Both the position numbers and the translations under genes were made by a program. Shown here in pieces: positions 52,349 through 62,900 of a stretch of 64,000 nt of DNA (within the stretch, counting starts at the first letter, position 1; every line of letters begins with the position of its first letter). The DNA is from CAXBBB01 sp963793245. GTDB lineage: Bacteria > Bacteroidota > Rhodothermia > Rhodothermales > BA12. The DNA is taken from positions 62,001 through 126,000 of the forward strand of contig CAWBZG010000001.1 in NCBI GenBank assembly GCA_963793245.1, read 5' to 3'. The notes beneath the pieces were generated by a model. The model saw nothing but the letters and a program-made list of their open reading frames with translations, had not been told where the DNA came from and searched no databases.

Positions 52349-52764
52349 ACACCTACGAATCCCTCTCGGTCGGCGACACATTTGAACTGACCCGCGTCAT
52401 CACAGAAGAAGACGTCCGGCTCTTTGCTCAGGTCTCGGGCGACGACAACCCGATCCACCTCGACGCCGAATACGCCGCCGAGCACGCACCGGGCGGCAAG
52501 CCCATCGTCCACGGTGTGCTGCTGCTGGGAATTGTGAGCAAGGTGCTCGGGCGCGACTTCCCTGGTCCGGGCAGCGTCGCAGTGTCGATCTCGTCTAAGT
52601 TCTTGCGCCCCGTCCCAGTAGGCGGCGAGATCAAAATCGAAGTCAAAGTCGCCGAAAAGCGCGACCGGTTCGGGCACGTCAAGATGGGCGTCTACGCGTA
52701 CTACAACGGCAAAATGTCCGTCGGCGGTGAGGCCATCCTGATTCCCCCTCGCGAAAAAGGCTGA
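52345..52764 (+). CDS. MaoC-like (R)-specific enoyl-CoA hydratase
   Basis: Hot-dog fold hydratase, 139 residues. Hydratase 2 motif: VSGDDNPIHLDAEYAAEH with catalytic Asp and His, then GKPIVHGVLLLGIVSKVLG. Such enzymes hydrate trans-2-enoyl-CoA to (R)-3-hydroxyacyl-CoA, linking fatty-acid pools to lipid or polyester synthesis. It is the last gene of the HTTM/GT4 operon, translationally coupled, and followed by a strong terminator. A role in making a hydroxylated acyl group for the glycoconjugate is a guess from context. Confidence 0.9.
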   Translation: MNTYESLSVGDTFELTRVITEEDVRLFAQVSGDDNPIHLDAEYAAEHAPGGKPIVHGVLLLGIVSKVLGRDFPGPGSVAVSISSKFLRPVPVGGEIKIEVKVAEKRDRFGHVKMGVYAYYNGKMSVGGEAILIPPREKG

Positions 52765-52777
52765 TCCTTTTCCACAG

Positions 52778-52816
52778 CAAAACGGCGACGAAGGACTATC
52801 CCTCGTCGCCGTTTTG
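52778..52816. terminator. Bidirectional terminator between maoC-like and M48 genes
   Basis: The stem CAAAACGGCGACGA-GG pairs with CC-TCGTCGCCGTTTTG around a six-base loop. A-rich and T-rich ends let it work on both strands. It separates two convergent genes and should end both transcripts. Confidence 0.9.
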
Positions 52817-52834
52817 CGTTAGATCGACGCTGAA

Positions 52835-54334
52835 TTAGCGGACGAGCTTGAGGCGCGTGCCCGCCTGGATGGTCTGGTTGGTCTGCACCTGGTTCAGAAT
52901 GGCGAGTTCTTCGACCGTGACGCCTGCGGGCAGATTCCCGACGAGTTCAGAGAAGCGAGCCGTGCGCGACGCGGACGTCACGCTGATACGCTTCGGCTGA
53001 CGGTTGAGATACTGCGCATCAGATAGCGGCCCAAAGCTGGACAACGTGTTGACAGCCAAGCGCTCGTTCTGACTGTATACCTGAGCGGCCATCAGCGCGG
53101 CGAAGTCATAGACCTGCCCCTGGTACTCGATAAAGAAGTTGATCAACCGAAGCTGCTGTCCGGCCTGCCCTTGCTGATTCTGCTGCTGCACATCAGCGAC
53201 GGCGTAAGCGGCTGTGAGACCGTTGACTGTCCGGCGCCCGCTATCGACCACTGTTACACCCTGCGTCTGTCCCAAGGCTTGAACGGCGGCTTGCGCGCTG
53301 CTCTGCTGGGCAAGGGTGAAGAGAAATACCATCTGTCCGTTGGGCTGTCCCATGACGACCTGCGACGGGCCGTTCTGCACCTGATACCCTTGAGGGACGC
53401 CGAATTGGAATTTGAGGTCGGGGTGGTAGAAGCGCTGATTTTCGACAAAGCCCTGCCGTGGGTTTTCGCCGTAGACGATGCCGTCGATAGCATTGAGGTG
53501 ACGATCGGTGTTGACGATGGTGCCTTGCGCTGGAGCACTTGCCGCTAGTTCGAGGATCGTCTGCTCACGCTCGCCCGGATCGGGGTGCGTCGACTGCCAG
53601 TTGGGAATCTGATCCGTCCCGGACTGCGCGCTGAGCCGGTCAAGGACCTGAAAGAACGCAGCACCCTGCGACGCCTCGAAGCCTGCCATCGACGCATACT
53701 CGACACCCAACACGTCCGACTCGCGCTCGTCGCCGCGTCCATACTTCAGGAAGAGCAGTCCGGCGGCTTGGCTACCCAGCCCCAAGATGTTCTCGGCTGC
53801 CGCTCCGCCCAACACACCCTGCCCGACGACCGCTCCGGCGATCAGTCCGAGTTGCGCGCGTTGCTGCTCGAACGCCGAACGCGACTGGTGCTGACGGGTA
53901 ATGTGCCCGATCTCGTGGCCGATCACGACGGCGAGCTGCGCTTCGTTCTCGACGTGTGCGAGTAGACCACGCGTGTAGTACGTGTATCCTCCCGGTAGCG
54001 CGAACGCGTTGATTACATCGCTATCGAGCACTCGGAAGGCGAATGGCGTGTTGCGCACTTCAGCGGGTGTATCGGCGCGGCGAGCATGGCTTTGTGCCAA
54101 TACCTGCTCGCCAACACGCGTGACGTAAGCTGCCAAATCTGGATCGTCATACAGACCAAACTGGGCGACGATGGACGGGTCGGCCTGCTGTCCAATCTGG
54201 ACCTGCTCGGCCCACGTATAGCCAAACGCTTTGTTTTTGCCGCTGACGAGATCGCGCGAGACCGTTCCTGCACATCCAGAGACAAAAAGGAGGAGCACCA
54301 ACAGATAGGGTGCGCGTCGTAGAAGTTGTGTCAT
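52835..54334 (-). CDS. M48 family metalloprotease lipoprotein with LysM-like tail
   Basis: Periplasmic zinc protease of the BepA/LoiP type, 499 residues. Signal peptide with lipobox VSGC (Cys21). The HEIGH zinc motif is at 140-144 and the third ligand Glu lies in DERESD near 203. PGGYTYYTRGLL and HPDPGEREQ are family features. A middle region has a Gln-rich stretch, and the last 50 residues (FSELVGNLPAGVTVEELAIL to GTRLKLVR) resemble a LysM-type domain. It probably takes part in outer-membrane protein quality control. Convergent with the MaoC gene. Confidence 0.93.
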   Translation of the reverse strand: MTQLLRRAPYLLVLLLFVSGCAGTVSRDLVSGKNKAFGYTWAEQVQIGQQADPSIVAQFGLYDDPDLAAYVTRVGEQVLAQSHARRADTPAEVRNTPFAFRVLDSDVINAFALPGGYTYYTRGLLAHVENEAQLAVVIGHEIGHITRQHQSRSAFEQQRAQLGLIAGAVVGQGVLGGAAAENILGLGSQAAGLLFLKYGRGDERESDVLGVEYASMAGFEASQGAAFFQVLDRLSAQSGTDQIPNWQSTHPDPGEREQTILELAASAPAQGTIVNTDRHLNAIDGIVYGENPRQGFVENQRFYHPDLKFQFGVPQGYQVQNGPSQVVMGQPNGQMVFLFTLAQQSSAQAAVQALGQTQGVTVVDSGRRTVNGLTAAYAVADVQQQNQQGQAGQQLRLINFFIEYQGQVYDFAALMAAQVYSQNERLAVNTLSSFGPLSDAQYLNRQPKRISVTSASRTARFSELVGNLPAGVTVEELAILNQVQTNQTIQAGTRLKLVR

Positions 54335-54400
54335 AGGTAGAGGTAGAAAGTGGGAGTGCCTAAGTACTCATTGCGGACGAATCGGTGCGTGACGGCGCTG

Positions 54401-55567
54401 CTACAACACATCGTCAGGATCGTCAATGGGCGGTAAGGTGAGGCGGGGCACATAGATCAGTCGATGTTCGTCGGCTTCGAACGAGACCGTCTGATCGAGC
54501 GGCGTCGGACTTGTGTGAGTGAGCAGACTCTGGCCGACCTCGTCCGAGGCGAGCAGTTCGAGAATGAGGTGCGTGCGTTGCGCATCCAGGCTACCGAACA
54601 GATCGTCGAGCACGAGCAGCGGCATCTTTTCGGTGCGATCGCGCAGGTAGAAAAACTGCGCCAGCCGAAGCGCGATGCCGAACGTCCGGTGCTGTCCCTG
54701 CGAGGCGTAGCGGCGCACTTCGAGTCCGTCGAGGGCAAACAGGACTTCGTCGCGATGCGGGCCGATGAGCGTGCGCCCGCGCTCACGGTCTCCGGCTTCG
54801 TCCTCCATCAGGCGGTCGAAGAGCAGCGTTTCGAGCGGCTCACCTCCGTCGGCCAGCGCGTTGGCGTCGAGCTTACCGGACGGGCGATAGTGCAACGTCG
54901 GACGCTCGACAGCTTCGCCCAGCAGCGTGTAGGCCTGAGCGACGTACGCGCCGAACGACTCGATGGCAACGGCGCGCGCGTGGGCTACAGCCGCAGCCAG
55001 CCGCGCCGTCTCGCCTGTCCACGCACCGAGCAGTTCGGACGATAGCGGCTTCCGTCTGTACCGCGCTGCAGACAGCAGCTCGTTCCGCTGACGCAGCGCC
55101 CTCGTGTAGCGGCCCAGGTCGTCGAGATAGGCCGGACGCGATTGGCCGATCAGGTTGTTGACGAACTTGCGGCGCTCCTCAGGCGGTCCAGCAGTGAGAT
55201 CGTAGTCGTGCGGAGCCATCGCCACCAGAGGCACGCGCCCCACCAAGTCCGCCATCCGTTCGAGCGGTGCCCCGTTGACGCTCACGCGCTTGCCCCCATT
55301 GGGCGCGTAGGCGATGCGGACACGCAGATCGACCGTCGAACTGGAAAACTCCGCTTTGATCTCGAACAGATCCGCGCCGCGTCGGACAGCGAGTTGATCC
55401 GACGTACCCAACAGGCTCTTGGTCAGCGCAGCGTAGTGGACGGCTTCGAGCACGTTCGTCTTACCTGCTCCATTGGGACCGTGCAGCAGGTTGATCTTAG
55501 GAGAGAAGGCGAACGACTGATCCGCATGCGCACGGAAGTTGGCAAGGGCGAGAGTCGTGCAGCGCAA
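54401..55567 (-). CDS. recF: DNA replication and repair protein RecF
   Basis: SMC-like ATPase that helps load RecA at gaps, 388 residues. Walker A GPNGAGKTNVLEAV (30-43), MAPHDYDLTAGPPEERRKFV, SQGQHRTFGIALRLAQ (signature region) and Walker B PLLVLDDLFGSLD are all present. The start is a TTG (55567) giving the usual beginning LRCTTLALANFRAH; no ATG is available nearby. It is divergent from the CHAT gene, with 77 bases between starts. No dnaA or dnaN is adjacent. Confidence 0.95.
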   Translation of the reverse strand: MRCTTLALANFRAHADQSFAFSPKINLLHGPNGAGKTNVLEAVHYAALTKSLLGTSDQLAVRRGADLFEIKAEFSSSTVDLRVRIAYAPNGGKRVSVNGAPLERMADLVGRVPLVAMAPHDYDLTAGPPEERRKFVNNLIGQSRPAYLDDLGRYTRALRQRNELLSAARYRRKPLSSELLGAWTGETARLAAAVAHARAVAIESFGAYVAQAYTLLGEAVERPTLHYRPSGKLDANALADGGEPLETLLFDRLMEDEAGDRERGRTLIGPHRDEVLFALDGLEVRRYASQGQHRTFGIALRLAQFFYLRDRTEKMPLLVLDDLFGSLDAQRTHLILELLASDEVGQSLLTHTSPTPLDQTVSFEADEHRLIYVPRLTLPPIDDPDDVL

Positions 55568-55644
55568 ATCGTCGGATCGTCAGGTGGAAGGGTCGGCGGA
55601 CAGAAGTGGCGTACCTTGGCGGCACCCCGGACCCCTCTCCCACC

Positions 55645-58296
55645 ATGCTCGGCGCGTTCTTACTATCGGTCGCCCTCGTCGGTGCCCCATCCCCCTCAGA
55701 GGGTCGGTCGCCGATGGTTTTCCCGTCTCAAGAGCAGTGCGACAGGGAGATGGATGCGTCACGCACTGCGTATGCCGAGGCAACCGAGTCCGGCGCGACT
55801 CCTGCTCAGACTCAGAGAGCGGATGTCATTTTCGCTCGACTCATCGCGTGCGCTGCGACCTCAGACCCTGCGATGGCGGCGCGGGTGTACCGCTGGCGAC
55901 TGTACCTGTGGCACCAGTTGGGCGGCACCTCTCGAGTGTCTTCGCTTTCAGCCGATTACTTGAATCGGTTTGGCCCTGACGTGAGCCTGGTGGGGTTTGC
56001 CTACGTCGCCGAGTTGAGGAGCAATGCCCTCGTCACAGCAGGCCGCGCGCCGGACGCTCTCGAGTCGATCTATGCAACCCTCGAACAGTTGCCCGACTCG
56101 GCCCATGCCTTCCGCGCCGACCTGCTGACCCGTCTGGGACGAACGTACAGCTTCGTCAGCGAATTCGACCGAAGCCTGGACATCCACGAGGAGACGATTT
56201 CCTACGTGCGCCGCTCGCTCCCTCCCACCGAGGCCGACTTGCGCATTGCACACATCGAAGCGCTGATCGCGGATGCACTCCTGATCCAGTACTCGGCCAC
56301 GGATCAACCCGAAAAGGCATCGCTGCGTCGTGCGCGCCGACACGCCCTGCGTGCGCTCCGATATTCTAGCCAACACTCCACGAATGCCAATCACGCGTTC
56401 TATCTACTCACATACGGCGAAGTCCTCTCTCACCTGAGAGATGTCGCCCCCGCTGACAGCGCTCTATCGGCTGCGGTCCGTATCGCGGAGAGCAAGAACG
56501 AAGCATCGCTCGCGCGCTCGGCCCGGTACAAACTTGGGCGTCACGCCTTGTCTACAGGCCGGTACGATCTGGCCGAGCGCGAGTTGATGGCAGCCTATGC
56601 AAGCAAAACGCTCCAGCCCGATCACACCGTCCGCCGCCACATCGCGACGGATATCGGACTGTTGCATGAGCGATTGGGGGATCCGATGAGAGCGCGGACG
56701 TGGTACAACGAGGCCATCGGGTTGTCCGAGCGATTCGGAGGCCAGGTCGACGCCTTTCAGTGGTCCGCGTCTTCGCTGAGTGGGTGGCAGATGCCCTATC
56801 GCGGCCTGTCACGGATCGCGCTCCAGTCGGGTGATGTCGAAGAGGCGCTGCGCAGCATCGACCTGGCCCAAGCACGCAACTTGCGGACGATGCAGCAACA
56901 ACTGCAGACGGCGTCGGCGCGAACGGGCGAGCGAGCTGCTGAACTGGACAGCCTGACGAGCCAACTCGAAGTGTTACGTACGACTCAGCGATCGGCGTGG
57001 ATGTACGGATCAGGCGCGTCGTTTCCCAACCACACCGACGCCGAGATCGTACAGACACAGCGCGCAATCATGCGCGTCGTGGGCGACCCGAGTGGCCCAG
57101 AACCGCTGAAGCTGAGTCAGGTACAGCAAGCCCTCGCCGACCGCGAAGCCGCCGCGATTGTCTACTTCGCGGACCGCCTCGACCCGCTCTACGCTGACAC
57201 CCTTTCGCTCTGGGCTATCGTCGTTCAGCCTACATCGCTTACCGCCCACCGCCTGCCGACGACAGCAGAGTCAGTCGTGAGCCACTTGCTTAGCGTAAGC
57301 CCGATATTCGCCGACCCGGACGCACCCGCAGATCTCAACGCGCAGGCGTTCAGCCTCAACGAACTGCACGCTCTATACGTTGGCCTTATCGCTCCGTTTG
57401 CCGACGAGTTACGTAATGCCCGCTCGCTCGTCGTCATCCCTGACGGCCCGCTCCACGCCGTCCCTTTCGCCGCGCTCCCTGTCGCGCCTCCGTCCGGTTT
57501 CGGATACCGTGATGCCGAATACCTCTCCGACTCGTTCGCGTTGACGCACGACCTAACGCTCGCGCTCCCCACCTATGCGGCAACCAGATCGAGACGTGGG
57601 GCGCTCGTCGTCGGAGTCTCGGGATTCGAAGGAAGCGGATTGCCTGACCTGCCCGGTGTTTCACGTGAAATAAAATCCGTCCGTGCCCATCTGCGAGGGT
57701 CTGACGTGTTGATGGACGACGACGCGACTCCATCGGCCATTCGAGGCGCCGCGCCAGGCCACTCTATCCTCCACCTCGCGACCCACACGATCGTCAGCGC
57801 GGCATCGCCACTGTACCACCGATTTTTGTTGCGCGAAGGTGAGCGCGTGGCCCCTCTCCACCTATACGAAATCGAGCGGCTTCATCTCGACACCGAACTC
57901 GTCGTCCTCTCGTCGTGCGCGTCGGGGCAAGGGCACTATCGAACAGGCGAGGGACTGATGAGTCTTCAATACGCCTTTCGCGGCATCGGCGCCAAGAGCA
58001 CGCTGTCTAACTTGTGGAACGCCGACGACGATGTTACCGCCGATCTGATGGCGCACTTTTACGATGCCCTGTCCGATGGCATTCCGCGTGACCGAGCACT
58101 ACAACTCGCCCAACAGCGCATTCGCCGAGACAATCCCGACGCATCGCCGTACCTGTGGGCCGCGTCCATTTTGAGCGGACACTCTACCGCCCTCGCCCTG
58201 CCCACGAGCCGACTGCCGTGGTACTTAGGCGGCGGCGTATTTGCTCTCCTCTTCCTCTCCCTTCTCTACTTCCGACGCCGACATGCCACAACCTGA
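55645..58296 (+). CDS. Exported CHAT-domain (caspase-like) protein with TPRs and C-terminal anchor
   Basis: A protein of 883 residues. Signal peptide (MLGAFLLSVALVGAP), then about 400 residues of TPR-like helices (for example PDHTVRRHIATDIGLLHERL). A CHAT protease domain follows in the C-terminal half: VVIPDGPLHAVPFAAL, ILHLATHTIVSAAS with catalytic His714, and ELVVLSSCASGQGHYRTGEG with Cys758. A single helix near the end (WYLGGGVFALLFLSLLYF) and a basic RRRHATT tail would anchor it. CHAT is a clan CD peptidase related to caspases and separase. The domain would lie outside the cytoplasm. The end overlaps murQ by 14 bases. Confidence 0.9.
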   Translation: MLGAFLLSVALVGAPSPSEGRSPMVFPSQEQCDREMDASRTAYAEATESGATPAQTQRADVIFARLIACAATSDPAMAARVYRWRLYLWHQLGGTSRVSSLSADYLNRFGPDVSLVGFAYVAELRSNALVTAGRAPDALESIYATLEQLPDSAHAFRADLLTRLGRTYSFVSEFDRSLDIHEETISYVRRSLPPTEADLRIAHIEALIADALLIQYSATDQPEKASLRRARRHALRALRYSSQHSTNANHAFYLLTYGEVLSHLRDVAPADSALSAAVRIAESKNEASLARSARYKLGRHALSTGRYDLAERELMAAYASKTLQPDHTVRRHIATDIGLLHERLGDPMRARTWYNEAIGLSERFGGQVDAFQWSASSLSGWQMPYRGLSRIALQSGDVEEALRSIDLAQARNLRTMQQQLQTASARTGERAAELDSLTSQLEVLRTTQRSAWMYGSGASFPNHTDAEIVQTQRAIMRVVGDPSGPEPLKLSQVQQALADREAAAIVYFADRLDPLYADTLSLWAIVVQPTSLTAHRLPTTAESVVSHLLSVSPIFADPDAPADLNAQAFSLNELHALYVGLIAPFADELRNARSLVVIPDGPLHAVPFAALPVAPPSGFGYRDAEYLSDSFALTHDLTLALPTYAATRSRRGALVVGVSGFEGSGLPDLPGVSREIKSVRAHLRGSDVLMDDDATPSAIRGAAPGHSILHLATHTIVSAASPLYHRFLLREGERVAPLHLYEIERLHLDTELVVLSSCASGQGHYRTGEGLMSLQYAFRGIGAKSTLSNLWNADDDVTADLMAHFYDALSDGIPRDRALQLAQQRIRRDNPDASPYLWAASILSGHSTALALPTSRLPWYLGGGVFALLFLSLLYFRRRHATT

Positions 58297-59197
58297 ACTC
58301 TTCGACGAAATACAGCGTCTCGCCACCGAGCAGCGCAACCCACGCTCCATGCAGTTGGGCACATCGTCTGTCCGCGAGATCCTCGAGATCATCAACACGG
58401 AAGATCACCTGGTGCCCATCGCCGTCCGGGGTGAGATACCCTACATCGAGCAGGTCGTCGAAGCGGTCGTCCACGCATTCAAGAATGGAGGCCGCCTGAT
58501 CTATTGCGGTGCTGGAACGAGTGGGCGCCTGGGCGTCGTCGATGCAAGCGAGTGCCCACCGACGTTCGGTAGCGATCCGCACCTGGTTGAAGGCCTGATA
58601 GCGGGCGGACTCGACGCCATGTTTGCAGCCAAAGAAGGCGCCGAAGACTACGAGTCGAACGGAGCCGATGCGCTGCGCGAAGCCGGTGCGACCGAAAAAG
58701 ACGTGATCGTAGGCATCGCCGCGAGCCGCCGGACGCCTTACGTCGTCGGAGCGATCAAGTACGCAAACGAGATAGGCGCGACGAGCGTGCTGCTCACGTG
58801 CAATCCGCGCAGCAGCATCGACCAGCCTGTCGACATCGCGATTTGCCCAGTCGTCGGGCCAGAGGTCGTCATGGGATCGACGCGGATGAAGAGCGGAACG
58901 GCGCAGAAACTTGTCCTCAACATGATCACGACAGCTGCATTCGTGCGGATGGGCAAGGTCTACGAAAACATGATGGTCGACTTGCAGATGACGAACAAGA
59001 AACTCGTCGAGCGCAGCCGCAAGATTGTGATGGTCGCCACTGGCCTCGACTACGACGCTGCCACCGAAGCACTCAACGCTGCTGACGGGCACGTCAAAAC
59101 GGCTCTCGTCATGGCGCTCACGGGTTCAACGCGCCAGGAAGCCGCGACACGCATTGAGGAAGCAAACGGATTTGTCAGCCACGCCGTAACGCAATGA
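58283..59197 (+). CDS. murQ: N-acetylmuramic acid 6-phosphate etherase MurQ
   Basis: Cleaves MurNAc-6-P to GlcNAc-6-P and D-lactate in peptidoglycan recycling, 304 residues. The SIS domain shows GGRLIYCGAGTSGRLGVVDA, ECPPTFGSDPHLVEGLIAGG, EDYESNGADAL and MGSTRMKSGTAQKLVLNM, all diagnostic. The ATG at 58283 lies inside the CHAT gene end, so translation is probably coupled. The stop overlaps the next gene by four bases. No murP, anmK or kinase is nearby. Confidence 0.96.
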   Translation: MPQPELFDEIQRLATEQRNPRSMQLGTSSVREILEIINTEDHLVPIAVRGEIPYIEQVVEAVVHAFKNGGRLIYCGAGTSGRLGVVDASECPPTFGSDPHLVEGLIAGGLDAMFAAKEGAEDYESNGADALREAGATEKDVIVGIAASRRTPYVVGAIKYANEIGATSVLLTCNPRSSIDQPVDIAICPVVGPEVVMGSTRMKSGTAQKLVLNMITTAAFVRMGKVYENMMVDLQMTNKKLVERSRKIVMVATGLDYDAATEALNAADGHVKTALVMALTGSTRQEAATRIEEANGFVSHAVTQ

Positions 59198-59676
59198 AGC
59201 CAGTGATACTCATGGTCGCGGCCTTGATGACGCTCGCCGGATGCGCCTCGACCGCCAGTGTTCGACCCGGAGTCGAAACCGACACGAGCGGTCCGGGCTG
59301 GGATTTCTCTGCCGTTTACGATGGGTGGATCTACATCCCGTCTGACGCGCACGAAGTATCGCAAAAGCAAGAGGAGGCTACCGATCCTATGTGGAGATAC
59401 GTCGCGCGCGAGCGCTTGACGAACCCAACGCACAAAGGACTCGAGTTGGTCAGCCGGTCCATGAACGGCTTCACCTGCCCCGTCACCGGACGTGTCCTGG
59501 TTGCGTTTTTAGTATCGCCAACCGGCGATATAATCGATCCGAGAGCAGCAGGTCGCATTCATCCTGCATGTGATGCGCAGGCCGTCAGAGCAATACACGC
59601 CATGTCGTTCACGCCTGCTGTTCTCGATGGGGAACAGGTGGCTACGATGATGACTCTGCCTATCAATTTCCGTTAG
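59194..59676 (+). CDS. TonB-C-like domain lipoprotein
   Basis: A lipoprotein of 160 residues with lipobox LAGC (Cys17). The C-terminal half resembles a TonB C-terminal domain (GRVLVAFLVSPTGDIIDPRA, then DAQAVRAIHAMSFTPAVLDG). It lacks a transmembrane anchor and Pro-rich region, so it is not a full TonB. It is coupled to murQ by an ATGA overlap and ends the CHAT-murQ operon. It may bind envelope proteins or peptidoglycan; function unknown. Confidence 0.72.
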   Translation: MKPVILMVAALMTLAGCASTASVRPGVETDTSGPGWDFSAVYDGWIYIPSDAHEVSQKQEEATDPMWRYVARERLTNPTHKGLELVSRSMNGFTCPVTGRVLVAFLVSPTGDIIDPRAAGRIHPACDAQAVRAIHAMSFTPAVLDGEQVATMMTLPINFR

Positions 59677-59938
59677 TCTGAACTGGAGGGGTACGCGTGA
59701 TAGGATGCTGTCGGCAACGTCGGTGTGGCGCAGATCTTCAACTTCGAACTGTTGGCCTTGATGATCGAGGCGGCGTGGATAGCGAAAAGCGTGTTCGGCG
59801 TGATTCGGGCGATAGGACAATGCAAAGGCGTAGTGGGTCGAGCCGAGACAGACGAAGCGTGAAAAGCACGGCAGCGGCGAGCCTCTGAGCAGATTGGACG
59901 TTGCACGTGCAACAACTCCAGACCGAAAACGCCGCTCC
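59677..59938. other. Intergenic region before mfd
   Basis: I see no supportable gene. An open stretch (about 59716-59861, plus frame) reads NVGVAQIFNFELLALMIEAA but has no clear start and no recognised family, so it may be a gene remnant. The mfd promoter should be here. No terminator for the murQ operon was recognised. Confidence 0.35.
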
Positions 59939-62900
59939 GTGAACCTAGCCGAAGCCTACCGCCGCATTGTCTCCTCGCCTCCGTTCGAGCGACTGACGCA
60001 AGCGTTCGACGCCGAACTGCCGATCCTGCGCGTCCAAGGTGCATCCGGTTCGTCGCCCGCATTTGCGCTGACGTACCTGGCGCAGAACGCACCCCTGATC
60101 GTCGCTGTGACGCCAGACGAAGACGCCGCGCTGTACCTCGTCGGCGACCTGGAGCAGTTGGCATTCGAGAACGTCCAGGTGCTTCGGCTGCCGCCATCGG
60201 GACGCAAGCCGTATGACGACGAGCAGTTGGGCGACGTGAAGCCGCTCGTCCAACGGTCTGAAGTGCTGCAGCAATTGGAAGACGGATTCCGAGGTATCCT
60301 CGTCGTGAGCGCCCAGGCGCTGAGTGAACAGGTCGCCGAGCGGCGCGCGGTCCGGGATGAGGCGACGCGCGTTGCATTAGGTGATGTGCTCGACGTTGCG
60401 GCGTTTCTCGAACGGCTGTCAAACCAAGGCTTCAAGCGTACCGAGTTTGTTCAGGCGCCGGGCGAGATGGCCGTCCGTGGTGGACTGATCGATGTGTTTC
60501 CCTACGCTGGAGACTACCCAATTCGCATCGAACTGTTTGGCGACGACATCGACTCGATCCGCGAGTTCGACCCATCGACGCAGCGGAGCGTGAGCAAGCT
60601 GAACGCTGCCCGCTTGCTACCCAACCTCGACTTGCGGCAGGCGGGTGGTCCGTCGGCGGCGCTGTTCGACTATCTGCCTGACGGCGCACGGCTGGTCACG
60701 TTTGACGAACCCCGGACCGTCGATGCAGCCGGAGCCTACTTCGTGGCTGCGCAGAAAGCGTTTGCCGAGTTGGACGACGAACGCGCTCAGCAATCGCCTC
60801 CCCCCGACCGCCTTTACTTACCCGAGGAGGCCATCCAAGCCGCGTTCGAAAGCCGATCCCGCGTGCAGTTCGGCATCACGGGAGCCGGAGCCAACGAGAG
60901 CGTCAGCCTGGGCGCGACGCCGCAACCTGCGTTCAACGCCCAACTCAAACCGCTGCGCGACGACCTCGAAGCCAAGCACAGCGCAGGCATCGACACGACG
61001 ATTCTGTGCGACACGGCGGGGCAACGCAGCCGCCTAGCCGACCTGCTCGAACGCGACCTCGACAAAGGCCACGCCGATCTGCAAAATGCGAGCGTCCACG
61101 AGGGCTTTGTCTACGAACCGGCTGGCCTGGCGCTGTACACCGACCACCAGATTTTCAACCGCTACCACCGCCCGACCTCGCGCGGAAGCAAGCGCAAGGT
61201 GGGCGGCCTGAGCCTGCGCGATCTGCAAAACTTGGAGCCGGGCGACTTCGTGGTTCACATGGACTACGGCATCGGCAAGTTCGCGGGGATGGAGACAATA
61301 ACCGTGCGTGAGAAGCAGCAGGAGGCGATTCGGCTGCTCTTCCAGGGCGGCGACAAGCTGTACGTCAACGTCAACAGCTTGCACAAACTGAGCAAGTTCA
61401 GCGGGCAGGAAGGCCACCAACCGGCTCTGACCAAATTGGGCAGCGGCGCGTGGGAGCGGAGCAAAGCCAAAACAAAGAAGCGCGTCAAGGACATCGCGCG
61501 CGACCTCATCGCCCTGTACGCTGAACGCGTCGCAAGCAAAGGCCACGCGTTTCCGCCGGACAGTTTGTGGCAACGCGAAATGGAGGCAGCGTTCGAGTAC
61601 GAAGACACGCCCGACCAGGCCGACGCTGCCGATGCGGTCAAGGACGACATGGAGAAGACGGTCCCGATGGACCGCCTCGTCTGCGGTGACGTGGGGTTTG
61701 GCAAGACCGAAGTCGCCATCCGAGCGGCGTTCAAAGCGGTGCAGGATGGCAAGCAAGTCGCCGTTCTGGTACCGACCACGATTCTCGCGCAGCAGCACTA
61801 CGAGACGTTCGTCGAGCGGCTCAAAAACTACCCCGTCCGCATCGAAGTCATCTCGCGATTCCGCACAACAGGGCAGGCCGGGCAGGTACTCGCCGCTGCG
61901 AAATCGGGCGAAGTCGACATCCTGATCGGGACGCACCGCATTGTCAGCAAAGATGTCGATTTCAAAGATCTGGGACTGCTGGTGATCGACGAGGAGCAGC
62001 GCTTTGGCGTCGCTGTCAAAGAGAAGTTGCGCAAGCTGAGAGCATCCGTCGACACGCTGACGCTGACGGCCACACCGATCCCGCGCACGTTGCAGTTCAG
62101 CCTGATGGGAGCGCGCGACCTGTCCGTCATTCGGACGCCGCCGCCCAATCGCCAGCCCATCGTGACCGAGATCCATACGTTCGATCAGCGGCTGATCCGA
62201 GATGCAATCCTACACGAGACGAGCCGAGGCGGACAGGTGTTTTTCGTCCACAACCGCGTGCAGAACATCGAAGAGATGGCGACGCTCGTTCGGGCGATTG
62301 CCCCGGGTGTGCGCGTTCGCGTCGGACATGGGCAGATGACGGGCACCGAATTGGAGAGCGTGATGCACGACTTCAAGGACCGCAAATTCGACGTGCTGGT
62401 GTCGACCACCATCGTTGAGAGCGGTGTAGACATTCCGAACGCCAACACCATGATCTTGAACAACGCGCAACGCTTCGGGCTGGGCGCGATGCACCAACTG
62501 CGCGGGCGTGTCGGGCGGAGCGGGCGCAAAGCGTATTGCTACCTACTCGTCCCCAGCGTCGCCGCACTGACGCGAGAGGCTAAGCAGCGGCTTCAGGCTG
62601 TCGAGGAATACGCCGAGTTGGGCAGCGGCTTCAACATCGCCATGCGCGACCTCGACATACGCGGCGCGGGTAACATGCTCGGAGCCGAGCAGAGCGGTTT
62701 CGTCGGCGAACTGGGCTTCGAAGCCTATCAGCGGATCTTAGAGGAAGCCGTCCAGGAGTTACGACACGACGAGTTCGGCAGCCTGTTCGAGGGCGCCCCT
62801 CCCCCGCGCGCCGCCGAAACGACGCTCGACATCGAAGAGGACGCGCTGATTCCACACGACTACGTCGCCAACAGCGTCGAGCGGCTGAACCTCTACCGCC

